Shown here piece by piece: positions 16,744 to 24,778 of a stretch of 64,000 nucleotides of DNA. The translations under genes were made by a program, and so were the position numbers. Source of the stretch: Bacteroidota bacterium (lineage in GTDB: Bacteria; Bacteroidota; Ignavibacteria; Palsa-1295); contig JAJPIO010000005.1 in the NCBI GenBank assembly GCA_021324735.1, positions 1 through 64,000 on the forward strand, given 5' to 3'. The notes under the pieces are model-generated. The model saw only the letters and a list, made by a program, of their open reading frames with translations, searched no databases and had not been told where the DNA came from. How positions within the stretch are numbered: position 1 is the stretch's first letter; each line of letters starts with the position of its first letter.

Positions 16744-18002
16744 GATAAACGCTCGCCGGCAACCACCTCACCATGCTTTATGACCGAGACCACATCGCTC
16801 ATGGCAATATGATACGGCAGATATTCGAGGCGTGGAATATCGTACAACACGAAGTCCGCGACTTTATTCCGTTCGAGCGAACCGTGGGTTTCCGCTCGAT
16901 CGAGCGCAGCAGCGCCGTTCAGCGTCGCTGCCGTCAGCGCTTCTTCTGGAGACATCTGCATGCCGATCACTGCAAGCGTGAACACGAACTGCATATTCTC
17001 ACTCATCGAGCTACCCGGATTGCAATCCGTAGCAATGGCCACAGCACAGCCGCCATCGATGAGTTTCCTCGCCGGTGCATACGGCGTTCGAAGGCTAAGG
17101 GCTGTCATCGGTAATAGTGTTGCGACCGTATGCTCACTTTTGGCAAGAGCTACAATACCAGCATCGCTAACTTTTAGTAAGTGATCTGCACTAAAGGCAC
17201 CCAGCTCGACCGCAGTTTGCGCACCATTGGTTTCCGCAAGCTCATCGGCATGCAACCGGATCTTCATACCGAGTTTTTTTGCAGCAGTACAAATTTCTAT
17301 TGTCTCTTCCTTGGTGAAGTAACCTTCGTCCATAAAAACATCACAGAACTCGGCCATGGAATGAAGCGCTGGCAGTTGGTTGGTGCAGACTTCGCGGACG
17401 TACTCGCTCTGAGAAATTCCATTAGGGACGGCATGCGCGCCGAGATAAGTCGTTACCACTTCCATTGCAGTTTCTTCCGCGATCTGCGAAGCTGCCTGGA
17501 GTAGTTTGCGCTCGTCTTCAGTGGAAAGCCCATAGCCCGATTTAATTTCCATGAGCGTCGTACCTAACGCCAGTGCCCGCTCAACGAAGCGCTTCGAGTG
17601 TTGGAATATCTCTTCTGACGATGCTTCGCGTACCTGCCTGACCGATTCGCGAATGCCGCCGCCCATCCGCGCGATCTCCTGATAGGACCGGCCTTCGGCG
17701 CGCATGGTGAATTCTTTACTGCGCTCGCCCGCAAATACGCAATGCGTATGAGAATCGACAAAACCGGGAAGTGCGACGAGACCGCGACAATCGATCGTCT
17801 CGATGGGAAGTTGCTCTTCTGTCTTAAATGCGGCCAAATGTAGTTCTTCTTCTACGAACGGGCCGATGTTTACGATGCGACCATCGTCGCCAACGAGGAT
17901 AGCCGCATTGTCGATTTCAGCGATTTCGCGCATTTTACCGCCTCGAAGTGCTGTTCGTCCGAGCGGCGTATAGAGTGTTCGAATATTGTAGAAGAGCCTC
18001 AC
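16740..18002 (-). CDS. hutI: Imidazolonepropionase
   Basis: 420 residues. Hydrolyses 4-imidazolone-5-propionate to N-formimino-glutamate, the third step of histidine degradation. Amidohydrolase fold with FVDSHTHCVFAGERSKEF (metal ligands His-x-His), the GGGIRESVR motif, a later metal His in IRLHADEL, and ATDCNPGSSMSENMQ with the catalytic Asp. The start is GTG at 18002, with 53 bases to the divergent hutH. hutU and hutG/hutF are not in the window, so the pathway is split. Confidence 0.95.
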   Translation of the reverse strand: MRLFYNIRTLYTPLGRTALRGGKMREIAEIDNAAILVGDDGRIVNIGPFVEEELHLAAFKTEEQLPIETIDCRGLVALPGFVDSHTHCVFAGERSKEFTMRAEGRSYQEIARMGGGIRESVRQVREASSEEIFQHSKRFVERALALGTTLMEIKSGYGLSTEDERKLLQAASQIAEETAMEVVTTYLGAHAVPNGISQSEYVREVCTNQLPALHSMAEFCDVFMDEGYFTKEETIEICTAAKKLGMKIRLHADELAETNGAQTAVELGAFSADHLLKVSDAGIVALAKSEHTVATLLPMTALSLRTPYAPARKLIDGGCAVAIATDCNPGSSMSENMQFVFTLAVIGMQMSPEEALTAATLNGAAALDRAETHGSLERNKVADFVLYDIPRLEYLPYHIAMSDVVSVIKHGEVVAGERLS

Positions 18003-18034
18003 GGCTACGAAAATACAGCCGTGTCGTATTTTTG
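18000..18034 (+). promoter_or_regulatory. hutI/hutH divergent control region: inverted repeat and -7 element
   Basis: A perfect 7-base inverted repeat, CACGGCT...AGCCGTG (18000-18023, 10-base spacer), is followed by TATTTTTG at 18027-18034. The latter matches the Bacteroidota -7 element TAnnTTTG and lies 21 bases before the hutH start. The repeat would cover the upstream promoter half and the hutI start, so it could be an operator for both genes. Function is inference. Confidence 0.5.
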
Positions 18035-18055
18035 TGGCAAAAGAAAGGCTTTCGA

Positions 18056-19609
18056 TTGCTAGTTCTCGACGGTAACTCCCTTACAACTGCGGATGTCGTG
18101 CATGTATCACGGCGCGAGGAAACGGACGTTCGTATCTCCGATAATGCAAAACCAACCATTCTTGCCTCACGTAAGCTAGTGGACGAATGGGTCGAGCGTG
18201 GTGAAACGATCTACGGCATTACGACCGGCTTCGGAGAATTTGCAAATGTGCGAATTGCGCACGATCAGATCCGCGAGTTGCAGCAAAATCTTCTCCGCTC
18301 CCATAGTGCTGGTGTAGGAGAGCCGCTTTCGCCGGAGGTTGTGCGTGCAATGCTCCTTCTCCGAGCGAATGCTCTTGCTAAAGGATTTTCCGGCGTCCGA
18401 TTGGAAGTGATCGAAAAGCTGCTCGAATTTTTAAAGGCCGATCTACTACCGGTCATTCCATCGCGCGGCAGCGTTGGCTCATCCGGCGATCTTGCACCAT
18501 TGGCGCACCTTGCTCTCGCATTAACTGGTGAAGGGTCGATACGGGTAAAGGGTAACGAACAAAGGGGAGAAGACATCTCTTCAAATATTCTTCCCGCAAA
18601 AGAGGCATTGGATCGTGCCGGTATAAAACCATTGAGGCTGGAGGCCAAAGAAGGTCTTGCTCTCATCAATGGTACGCAGATGATGTCGGCCATCGGTTCG
18701 CTCATGCTCGAACGTGCAAAGCAGCTTGCCGATATCGCCGAGATCGCGGCTTCCATGTCATTCGAAGCCTTGCGGGCAACGGATACCGCATTCGATCCGC
18801 GAGTGCAGGCCGCGCGGCCACATGTCGGACAGCGATTTGTCGCTGAGCGAATGCTTATGTTAGTCGAAGGTAGCGAGATCCGAAAGTCGCACCTCGACGA
18901 TGACCCACGCGTGCAGGACGCATATTCCTTGCGCTGTATTCCGCAGGTGCACGGGGCTGTTCGAGATACTATCGACTTTGTGAGCCGGGTTCTATCAACC
19001 GAGATAAACTCGGCAACTGATAATCCTCTCATTATCCCGGATAAAGAAGGTGCCCACCTTGAGGGTGGTAACTTCCATGGTGAGCCGGTTGCGTTTGCTT
19101 TGGACTATCTCGCAATTGTGCTGAGCGAACTGGCAAATATTTCTGAACGTCGAACCGAACGACTGGTCAACGGCGCCTTATCCTACGGTCTGCCACGATT
19201 CCTCACACCGCGCGGCGGACTCAACTCCGGTTTTATGATCGCGCAATATACGGCCGCTGCTCTTGTGAGCGAGAACAAAGTGCTCGCTCATCCCGCGAGT
19301 GTTGACTCGATCCCAACGAGCGCGAACCAGGAAGATCATAATTCGATGGGATCGATCGCCGCACTGAAGCTGCTTAAAGTGGTGGAGAATGTTCACCGCG
19401 TGCTATCAATAGAACTGCTGTGCGCGGCGCAGGGCATTGATTTCTTAAAGCCGCTTAAACCTGGAAAAGGCAGTGGTAAAGCATATGAGCTTATCCGTGA
19501 ACGCGTACCGTTTCTCGACGAGGATCGCATGCTTGCACCGGACATTGAAGAAGTTGCACAACTCAGTCTGGACGTTACATTTGTCCCCAAGGTCCTAAGC
19601 AACATATAA
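18056..19609 (+). CDS. hutH: Histidine ammonia-lyase
   Basis: 517 residues from the TTG at 18056; the longer open frame from 17948 would overlap hutI. The TTG gives the typical N terminus LVLDGNSLTTADV and has AAGAAAGG 8 bases upstream. The enzyme deaminates L-histidine to urocanate. Motifs: YGITTGFGEF, RGSVGSSGDLAPLAH, LALINGTQMM, QDAYSLRCIPQVHG, TDNPLI and FHGEPVAFALDY. The MIO cofactor normally forms from Ala-Ser-Gly; here the DNA encodes Ser-Ser-Gly, a conservative variant at the first position. Followed with no gap by the HHE gene. Confidence 0.95.
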   Translation: MLVLDGNSLTTADVVHVSRREETDVRISDNAKPTILASRKLVDEWVERGETIYGITTGFGEFANVRIAHDQIRELQQNLLRSHSAGVGEPLSPEVVRAMLLLRANALAKGFSGVRLEVIEKLLEFLKADLLPVIPSRGSVGSSGDLAPLAHLALALTGEGSIRVKGNEQRGEDISSNILPAKEALDRAGIKPLRLEAKEGLALINGTQMMSAIGSLMLERAKQLADIAEIAASMSFEALRATDTAFDPRVQAARPHVGQRFVAERMLMLVEGSEIRKSHLDDDPRVQDAYSLRCIPQVHGAVRDTIDFVSRVLSTEINSATDNPLIIPDKEGAHLEGGNFHGEPVAFALDYLAIVLSELANISERRTERLVNGALSYGLPRFLTPRGGLNSGFMIAQYTAAALVSENKVLAHPASVDSIPTSANQEDHNSMGSIAALKLLKVVENVHRVLSIELLCAAQGIDFLKPLKPGKGSGKAYELIRERVPFLDEDRMLAPDIEEVAQLSLDVTFVPKVLSNI

Positions 19610-20119
19610 GTGGAACACGTACCAACGTTTGGCTCGATCCAGGAGTATATGGAATTGGACCATGCGCGATTGGATGCTCTTCTCCTGAATAGCATTGCTA
19701 GCAACTTCGATCGAACGATATACAACGAATTTCGTAAGGGCCTATTACGTCACATTGCAATAGAAGAAAAGCTGCTATTTCCTACCGCGAAAAGTGAAGC
19801 CAAAACAGCAAAGCTGGTTGCTCGACTTCGCCTTCAGCATGGCGCACTTGCAGCGCTTATTGTGCCTGCACCTAATGAGAAGATCGCAAATGCGCTAAAG
19901 GACATGCTTGCTCTCCACAATCAATTGGAAGAGGGAATAGAGGGAGTATATCACACGATCGAACATCTCAGCGATCATCCGATGACTTTGCTCGATTCCG
20001 TGATCGCTTATCCCAATGTACCGCTATCCTCTGCGATCGACAAACTGATAGACCTTGCACCGGTCTTTCGGGCGATGGAGCGAGCAGGATTTGAGCCCAA
20101 GAAGTATTTTGAACTGTAG
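19610..20119 (+). CDS. Hemerythrin-like HHE cation-binding protein
   Basis: 169 residues, GTG start directly after the hutH stop codon, so translation is probably coupled. A four-helix bundle is suggested by MELDHARLDALL, RHIAIEEKLLFP, LRLQHGALAALI and LHNQLEEGIEGVYHTIEHL; these His and Glu residues are spaced as the iron ligands of HHE domains. Likely soluble and cytoplasmic. The family binds a di-iron centre for oxygen or nitric-oxide sensing or iron repair; the link with histidine breakdown is unexplained. Confidence 0.8.
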   Translation: MEHVPTFGSIQEYMELDHARLDALLLNSIASNFDRTIYNEFRKGLLRHIAIEEKLLFPTAKSEAKTAKLVARLRLQHGALAALIVPAPNEKIANALKDMLALHNQLEEGIEGVYHTIEHLSDHPMTLLDSVIAYPNVPLSSAIDKLIDLAPVFRAMERAGFEPKKYFEL

Positions 20120-20130
20120 ATCAAGCTCGT

Positions 20131-20823
20131 CTACAAATACTCCTTCACCGTCAACCTACCGAGCTGCGGCTCATAAACGGTGGCGATATCAAACAGAATA
20201 TTCGCGATCGTCTCCGGGGTCGGATGCTGCTTCGGATCTTCACTCGGATACGCGCTCGCTCGCATTTCCGTTTGCATAGCGCCCGGATCGAAAGCGTAAA
20301 CTCGAACGCCACTATCGATCACCTCGCTTCGCAACACTTGCGATAGCCCCTCGACGGCGAACTTACTCGCAGCATACGCACCCCATCGTTTCGATCCTTT
20401 CACACCAGCACCACTCGATACATTGACGATCACTCCTTGCTTTTGCTCGAGCATCGATGGAAGTACCTTCTTCACAAAGTAGAATGTACCGTTTACATTG
20501 ACATCCATTACTTTGCGCCATGTCTCTTCGGAATAATTCTCTATCGTTTCGCGCGGTCCAAGTATGCTCGCATTGTTGATCAGCACATCGACCTTTTTCC
20601 AACGCTCCAAAATTCGTTTAACGAAACCCCGAACGGCAACTTCATCCGCAATGTCGACAACCTGGCTCAGTAAATTCGGAGTGTTTACTTCGGCCTCCAG
20701 CTTGGCGATATCCACTTCGTCTCGGGCACAGGTAGCAACCGACCACCCTTCAGCCAGCCATTTTTGAACGGAGGCGCGGCCTAACCCCTTGGTGCCGCCG
20801 GTAATGATTACAACATCTGCCAT
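20131..20823 (-). CDS. Short-chain dehydrogenase/reductase
   Basis: 230 residues, classical SDR. NAD(P)-binding motif TGGTKGLG (8-15), the structural NNAS motif at about 87-90, catalytic Ser in NVSSGAGVKG, and active-site YAASK at about 150-154. The substrate cannot be read from sequence. It converges with the HHE gene, whose stop is 11 bases away, and is divergent from the ABC membrane gene. Confidence 0.9.
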   Translation of the reverse strand: MADVVIITGGTKGLGRASVQKWLAEGWSVATCARDEVDIAKLEAEVNTPNLLSQVVDIADEVAVRGFVKRILERWKKVDVLINNASILGPRETIENYSEETWRKVMDVNVNGTFYFVKKVLPSMLEQKQGVIVNVSSGAGVKGSKRWGAYAASKFAVEGLSQVLRSEVIDSGVRVYAFDPGAMQTEMRASAYPSEDPKQHPTPETIANILFDIATVYEPQLGRLTVKEYL

Positions 20824-20888
20824 ATTTCGGTGAGGAACAGTAAATCGCGAATATTAAACAATAGCAACGAGGGAGGCGTCTCAGGCGT

Positions 20889-22304
20889 TTGAATATCGCT
20901 CGTTACTCATCGCGCTACGTGATTCGTCGGCTATATAGGGAGTACCGTCTCCAGATCATTTTTGCTTTTGCTCTCGTCATTTTCGAGAACATGGCGTACG
21001 TGGCTGAGCCATACGTCTTTGGGAAAGCTATAGACGGTCTTCGTGAGGCTCATCGGATTGAAGAAGAGGTCGATTCGAGTATTACCGGCTATCAACTTCG
21101 CCAGATTGCCGATAGCGTTCGTGCTCATGTCGTCGATTCACTCCGGCTTCTCGATTCTATCCGGCGGTCCGATTCCTTACAGTCCTTTTCAGGATTTGGC
21201 GTTTGGGGAATGGGACACAAGGAGTATTATCTAAAGCCTCTATACTCATCCCATTCGAATATTTTCCTTGCTTCTTATCCCACCGGTGAGGATAGTAAAG
21301 CGAAAGAATTTCAACTTGATTCGGAAATGGTCCCTCTTCCAGAGGAAGGGACCCCCGAGCGAGCAGCGATCGATAGCGTTCGAAGAGCATTAGCTAAGCG
21401 GGACTCGATCCGCAGCCGATCCATTCGCCGGCGATTGCAACATATGACTCGCGAGGCGGCACGCGATTCATTGCGCCGAGTTATTACAGCAGAAAAACCT
21501 CCGGGGCCGGGCAAACCTGCGGGCACCACCACGCCTCCCAAATCGCAGCAACCGTTGTCGTTTTATGTAACACGGGAAGTAGGGCCATTCTTGCCGCCGC
21601 TTATTCCATGGGTGCTGCTGTTTCTTATTAATTCGAGTCTCGGTGCGTTCCGGCGCTTGTATGATACTCGTATCTACACGAAGATGTTTGCGAATCTTTC
21701 GAGCGACGTGGTTGCACGCCAGCTCGCGCAGGGCGAAGAGTTATCCAAAGTTGCAGCGCGCAGTTCGATGGCTTGGCACAATATCGAGTTCTTCCAATAC
21801 AATGTGCCGGAGTTTCTCGAGCAGTTAATAGCGGTTGGCGGAGCCGTTATCGCGCTCGGTCTATTCGATTGGCGTCTGACGGTAGTAGGTGGAATTCTCA
21901 TCGTACTCGTGCTCCTCGGCAGCCGATACTATATGCGTATACTGCAGAAGATCCAGGTGAAGCTGCACGACCGCTATGAAGACGAGTACAACACGTTTGC
22001 TACACGCGAGCCGGGGAAGATCCGTCAGTACTATACGGATATTGCCGATCTCGAGATCAAATACTCGCAGCGTTCGACCGTGAGCTATGCGGTTATCCGC
22101 ACATTTCTGCTCTTCATGTTCCTTTCAACGCTCTACATCTCCATCGACTTAGATCGATTCACCATCGGCTCTCTGTACTCGATCGTGGCTTATGTGTGGA
22201 GCTTTGTAACGGCCACGGAATATATTCCATATCTCTCTGAGAAATGGGTGGAGTTGAAGGACGCCTCCCGCCGCATTACAGAGCCTTTGCCCGATACCGT
22301 ATAA
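20889..22304 (+). CDS. Stand-alone ABC transporter transmembrane-domain protein
   Basis: 471 residues, TTG start. The N terminus (IIFAFALVIFENMAYVAEPYVFGKAIDGL) is the first helix of an ABC exporter fold, and five further segments follow (for example FLPPLIPWVLLFLI, LIAVGGAVIALGLFDWRLTVVGGILIVLVLLGS, FLLFMFLSTLYIS). The nucleotide-binding domain is absent; the protein ends just after the last helix. A polar, Arg/Ser/Pro-rich insertion of about 160 residues (60-220) separates helices 1 and 2. The layout fits the stand-alone ABC_membrane_3-type family. A MarR regulator and a ClC channel follow in the same direction. Role unknown. Confidence 0.75.
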   Translation: MNIARYSSRYVIRRLYREYRLQIIFAFALVIFENMAYVAEPYVFGKAIDGLREAHRIEEEVDSSITGYQLRQIADSVRAHVVDSLRLLDSIRRSDSLQSFSGFGVWGMGHKEYYLKPLYSSHSNIFLASYPTGEDSKAKEFQLDSEMVPLPEEGTPERAAIDSVRRALAKRDSIRSRSIRRRLQHMTREAARDSLRRVITAEKPPGPGKPAGTTTPPKSQQPLSFYVTREVGPFLPPLIPWVLLFLINSSLGAFRRLYDTRIYTKMFANLSSDVVARQLAQGEELSKVAARSSMAWHNIEFFQYNVPEFLEQLIAVGGAVIALGLFDWRLTVVGGILIVLVLLGSRYYMRILQKIQVKLHDRYEDEYNTFATREPGKIRQYYTDIADLEIKYSQRSTVSYAVIRTFLLFMFLSTLYISIDLDRFTIGSLYSIVAYVWSFVTATEYIPYLSEKWVELKDASRRITEPLPDTV

Positions 22305-22358
22305 ATCGCCGGATTTTCACGAGCTTTTTGCGAGCGAAACCAATGTGTCGCCAGGTCG

Positions 22359-22378
22359 TTATATGGGCATCCATATAA
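22359..22378. promoter_or_regulatory. Candidate MarR operator
   Basis: TTATATGGGCATCCATATAA is a perfect inverted repeat with 8-base arms and a 4-base spacer, ending 15 bases before the marR-type start codon. MarR-family dimers bind such 16-20-base palindromes, commonly in their own promoters. Binding is inferred. Confidence 0.65.
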
Positions 22379-22393
22379 TGGGCGTCAATACGA

Positions 22394-22858
22394 ATGGCCG
22401 ATACGACTACTGGCATTCTTAATTCTTTGCGCGTGCTCGTCCATGCGTTGCAAGTGGGTTCACGCACGGCAGAGGAACAAGCAGGTATTACGGGAGCACA
22501 ACTATTTGTGCTCGAAAACCTGGAAGATGCAGGGTCGCTCTCGGTTAACGATCTGGCTCGTCTTACGCATACTCATCAAAGTACGGTATCTGTCGTCATA
22601 TCGAAGCTCGTCAAGAAGGGGTTAGTGGAGCGCGTGCGCTCGGAAAAAGATGCACGCGTCCAAATGATCTCGATCACAAAAAAAGGAGAGCAGCGATTAA
22701 AATCGGCTCGGCGTACCGTGCAGGATAAGCTCATCCGTTCCGTCAAGCAATTATCGGATGCCGATCGTACACGCCTTAATCAAACGCTCCGAAAAGTACT
22801 CGCCGGTGCGGGACTTGCAGAACTGGAGCCACAACTATTCCTCGAGAACAAGCGATAA
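22394..22858 (+). CDS. MarR-family transcriptional regulator
   Basis: 154 residues. Winged helix at about 40-110: SVNDLARLTHTHQSTVSVVISKLVKKGLVER (recognition helix HQSTVSVVISKLVKKG), then the wing with SEKDARVQMISITKKGE. Both flanks are helical, for dimerisation. ATG start 15 bases after a perfect palindrome, so autoregulation is likely. Three bases separate its stop from the ClC gene. It may control the ABC membrane gene, itself and ClC. Confidence 0.92.
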   Translation: MADTTTGILNSLRVLVHALQVGSRTAEEQAGITGAQLFVLENLEDAGSLSVNDLARLTHTHQSTVSVVISKLVKKGLVERVRSEKDARVQMISITKKGEQRLKSARRTVQDKLIRSVKQLSDADRTRLNQTLRKVLAGAGLAELEPQLFLENKR

Positions 22859-22861
22859 GCA

Positions 22862-24706
22862 GTGACTACAACGGAACGCCTTTCCAAAGTAACCGCACCC
22901 AGCAGTGCGGCAATAAAGGACACTCGCCTTCTTTATATGACCGGTCTTGCCATTATTATTGGTGTTGCCGCCGGTTTTATTTCGCAGATCGTTACCACGA
23001 TGATCGGTTTTGTAACGAACCTGTCGTTCTATGGTGAGATATCCGGCCATTTTTCTTCACCGGCCGGTAATCATCTTGGCTTATGGGTCATACTTATTCC
23101 CGTCGTCGGTGGGCTTATCGTCGGAGTTATGGCGCGCTATGGTTCGAAAGCCATTCGCGGTCACGGTATTCCGGAAACGATGGAGCAAGTACTGCTTAAC
23201 CAAAGCCGTATACCCCCGCGCATCACGATCCTTAAACCGGTATCCGCCGCAGTATCGATTGGTACGGGCGGTCCGTTTGGTGCGGAAGGTCCTATCATTG
23301 CGACAGGCGGAGCTCTTGGCTCGCTCATTGGTCAGCTTCTTCGTACGACCGCCGATGAGCGAAAGATCTTGTTAGCAGCCGGTGCTGCGGCCGGTATGTC
23401 CGCGATCTTCGGATCGCCGATCTCTGCCGTACTTCTTGCTATCGAGTTATTGCTCTTTGAATTTCGCAGTCGCTCGTTTATTCCCGTCGCAATAGCCAGC
23501 GTGGCTGCAACGGCGGTGCGAGTATTCTTCGAAGGACTAAAGCCGGTCTTCGCAATGCCGACCCTTTCGACGCCAACAGAAGGCGCCATTGTTACCTACG
23601 TGCTGATCGGTGCAGCAGTGGGGCTCGTCTCCGTGTGGGTAACAAAAGGTGTATACTGGATCGAAGATGCGTTCGAGCGACTTCCGATCCATTGGGCTTG
23701 GTGGCCGGCCATTGGCGGGGTTGCTGTTGGCGTCATCGGCTATTTCGTACCACGCACGATGGGCGTCGGATACGATAACATATCAGGTTTTCTCAATGGC
23801 GATTTCACGACCGAAGCGCTCCTCTTGCTCTGCGTATTCAAATTCCTGAGTTGGTCTATCGCATTGGGAAGTGGAACATCGGGTGGTACGCTGGCACCGC
23901 TCTTTACGATAGGCGGAGCGCTCGGTGCCGCAATGGCTGTCGGTCTCCACATGATCTTTCCAGGCATTCATATCGATCCGCGCATGGCCGGGCTTATCGG
24001 TATGGCTGCTATGTTTACCGGTGCTTCTCGCGCTCTGCTTGCATCCGTAATCTTCGCGTTCGAAACAACGCTACAGTCCTCGGGACTCTTACCACTCCTG
24101 GGTGGATGCGCCGCGGCATATCTCATTTCCACGATGTTCATGCGCCATACGATCATGACCGAAAAGATCGCACGACGCGGACTTCATGTGCCATCGGAAT
24201 ACGCTGCCGATCATCTTAGCCGCACATTAGTAAAAGAAGTTGTGACCCAGCAAGTGGTGACGCTCTCTTCTATACAAACGGTCGGTGAAGTTAAGAAATG
24301 GATGGAGCAGCATGGCGTCGGATCGTATCATCAAGGCTACCCGGTACTCGATGACCACGGTGAGCTTGCAGGTGTCATAACTCGCAAAGAGATCTTTGGT
24401 CCCGATCGTACGAACGACCAAACTGTCGGATCGCTCCTTCACCGTGCTCCGGCAGTTGCCTTCGAAGACAATACACTCCGAGAAGCCGCTGACCTAATGG
24501 TGTTGGAAAAAGTTGGCCGCTTGCCGATCGTTTTGCGCGAGAATCCGCTCCAACTCATTGGCATCATCACTCGCAGCGATCTTTTACACGCACATGCTTC
24601 ACGTTTGGAAGAGGAGCGGAGTGCCTACCAGACCATTCCGGTCAGTTCTCTTCTACAAAAGATACGGGGTGAATCGCAATTACGCGACGGTTCGGGAAAG
24701 CTGTAG
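22862..24706 (+). CDS. ClC-family chloride channel/transporter with CBS domains
   Basis: 614 residues, GTG start. A ClC membrane domain at about 20-440 is followed by two CBS domains (about 455-590; VVTLSSIQTVGEVKKWM, GELAGVITRKEIFG, PIVLRENPLQLIGIITRSDLL). The ion-pathway motifs are GHGIPETM, GTGGPFGAEGP with the gating Glu retained, and GSGTSGGTLAPLF. The position of the proton-transfer Glu of E. coli ClC (second Glu of IIEE) reads IELL here, so H+ coupling may be lost or altered. Follows MarR by three bases. CBS domains usually sense adenine nucleotides. Confidence 0.9.
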   Translation: MTTTERLSKVTAPSSAAIKDTRLLYMTGLAIIIGVAAGFISQIVTTMIGFVTNLSFYGEISGHFSSPAGNHLGLWVILIPVVGGLIVGVMARYGSKAIRGHGIPETMEQVLLNQSRIPPRITILKPVSAAVSIGTGGPFGAEGPIIATGGALGSLIGQLLRTTADERKILLAAGAAAGMSAIFGSPISAVLLAIELLLFEFRSRSFIPVAIASVAATAVRVFFEGLKPVFAMPTLSTPTEGAIVTYVLIGAAVGLVSVWVTKGVYWIEDAFERLPIHWAWWPAIGGVAVGVIGYFVPRTMGVGYDNISGFLNGDFTTEALLLLCVFKFLSWSIALGSGTSGGTLAPLFTIGGALGAAMAVGLHMIFPGIHIDPRMAGLIGMAAMFTGASRALLASVIFAFETTLQSSGLLPLLGGCAAAYLISTMFMRHTIMTEKIARRGLHVPSEYAADHLSRTLVKEVVTQQVVTLSSIQTVGEVKKWMEQHGVGSYHQGYPVLDDHGELAGVITRKEIFGPDRTNDQTVGSLLHRAPAVAFEDNTLREAADLMVLEKVGRLPIVLRENPLQLIGIITRSDLLHAHASRLEEERSAYQTIPVSSLLQKIRGESQLRDGSGKL

Positions 24707-24750
24707 GATTACCTCTTGTTCATCTTTATACAACGGCGCCAGAATTCTCG

Positions 24751-24758
24751 TAATTTTG
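24751..24758 (+). promoter_or_regulatory. Putative -7 promoter element of the peptide-binding lipoprotein gene
   Basis: TAATTTTG matches the Bacteroidota TAnnTTTG consensus and lies 20 bases before the start codon at 24779. A -33 TTTG at the expected distance is not seen. Confidence 0.4.
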
Positions 24759-24778
24759 TAGCTGACTGTACTCTAAAA

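Noticed and set aside
17948-18055. Upstream extension of hutH
   Set aside because: The extra 36 residues overlap the hutI coding start and do not fit the family N terminus; the TTG at 18056 has a ribosome-binding sequence.
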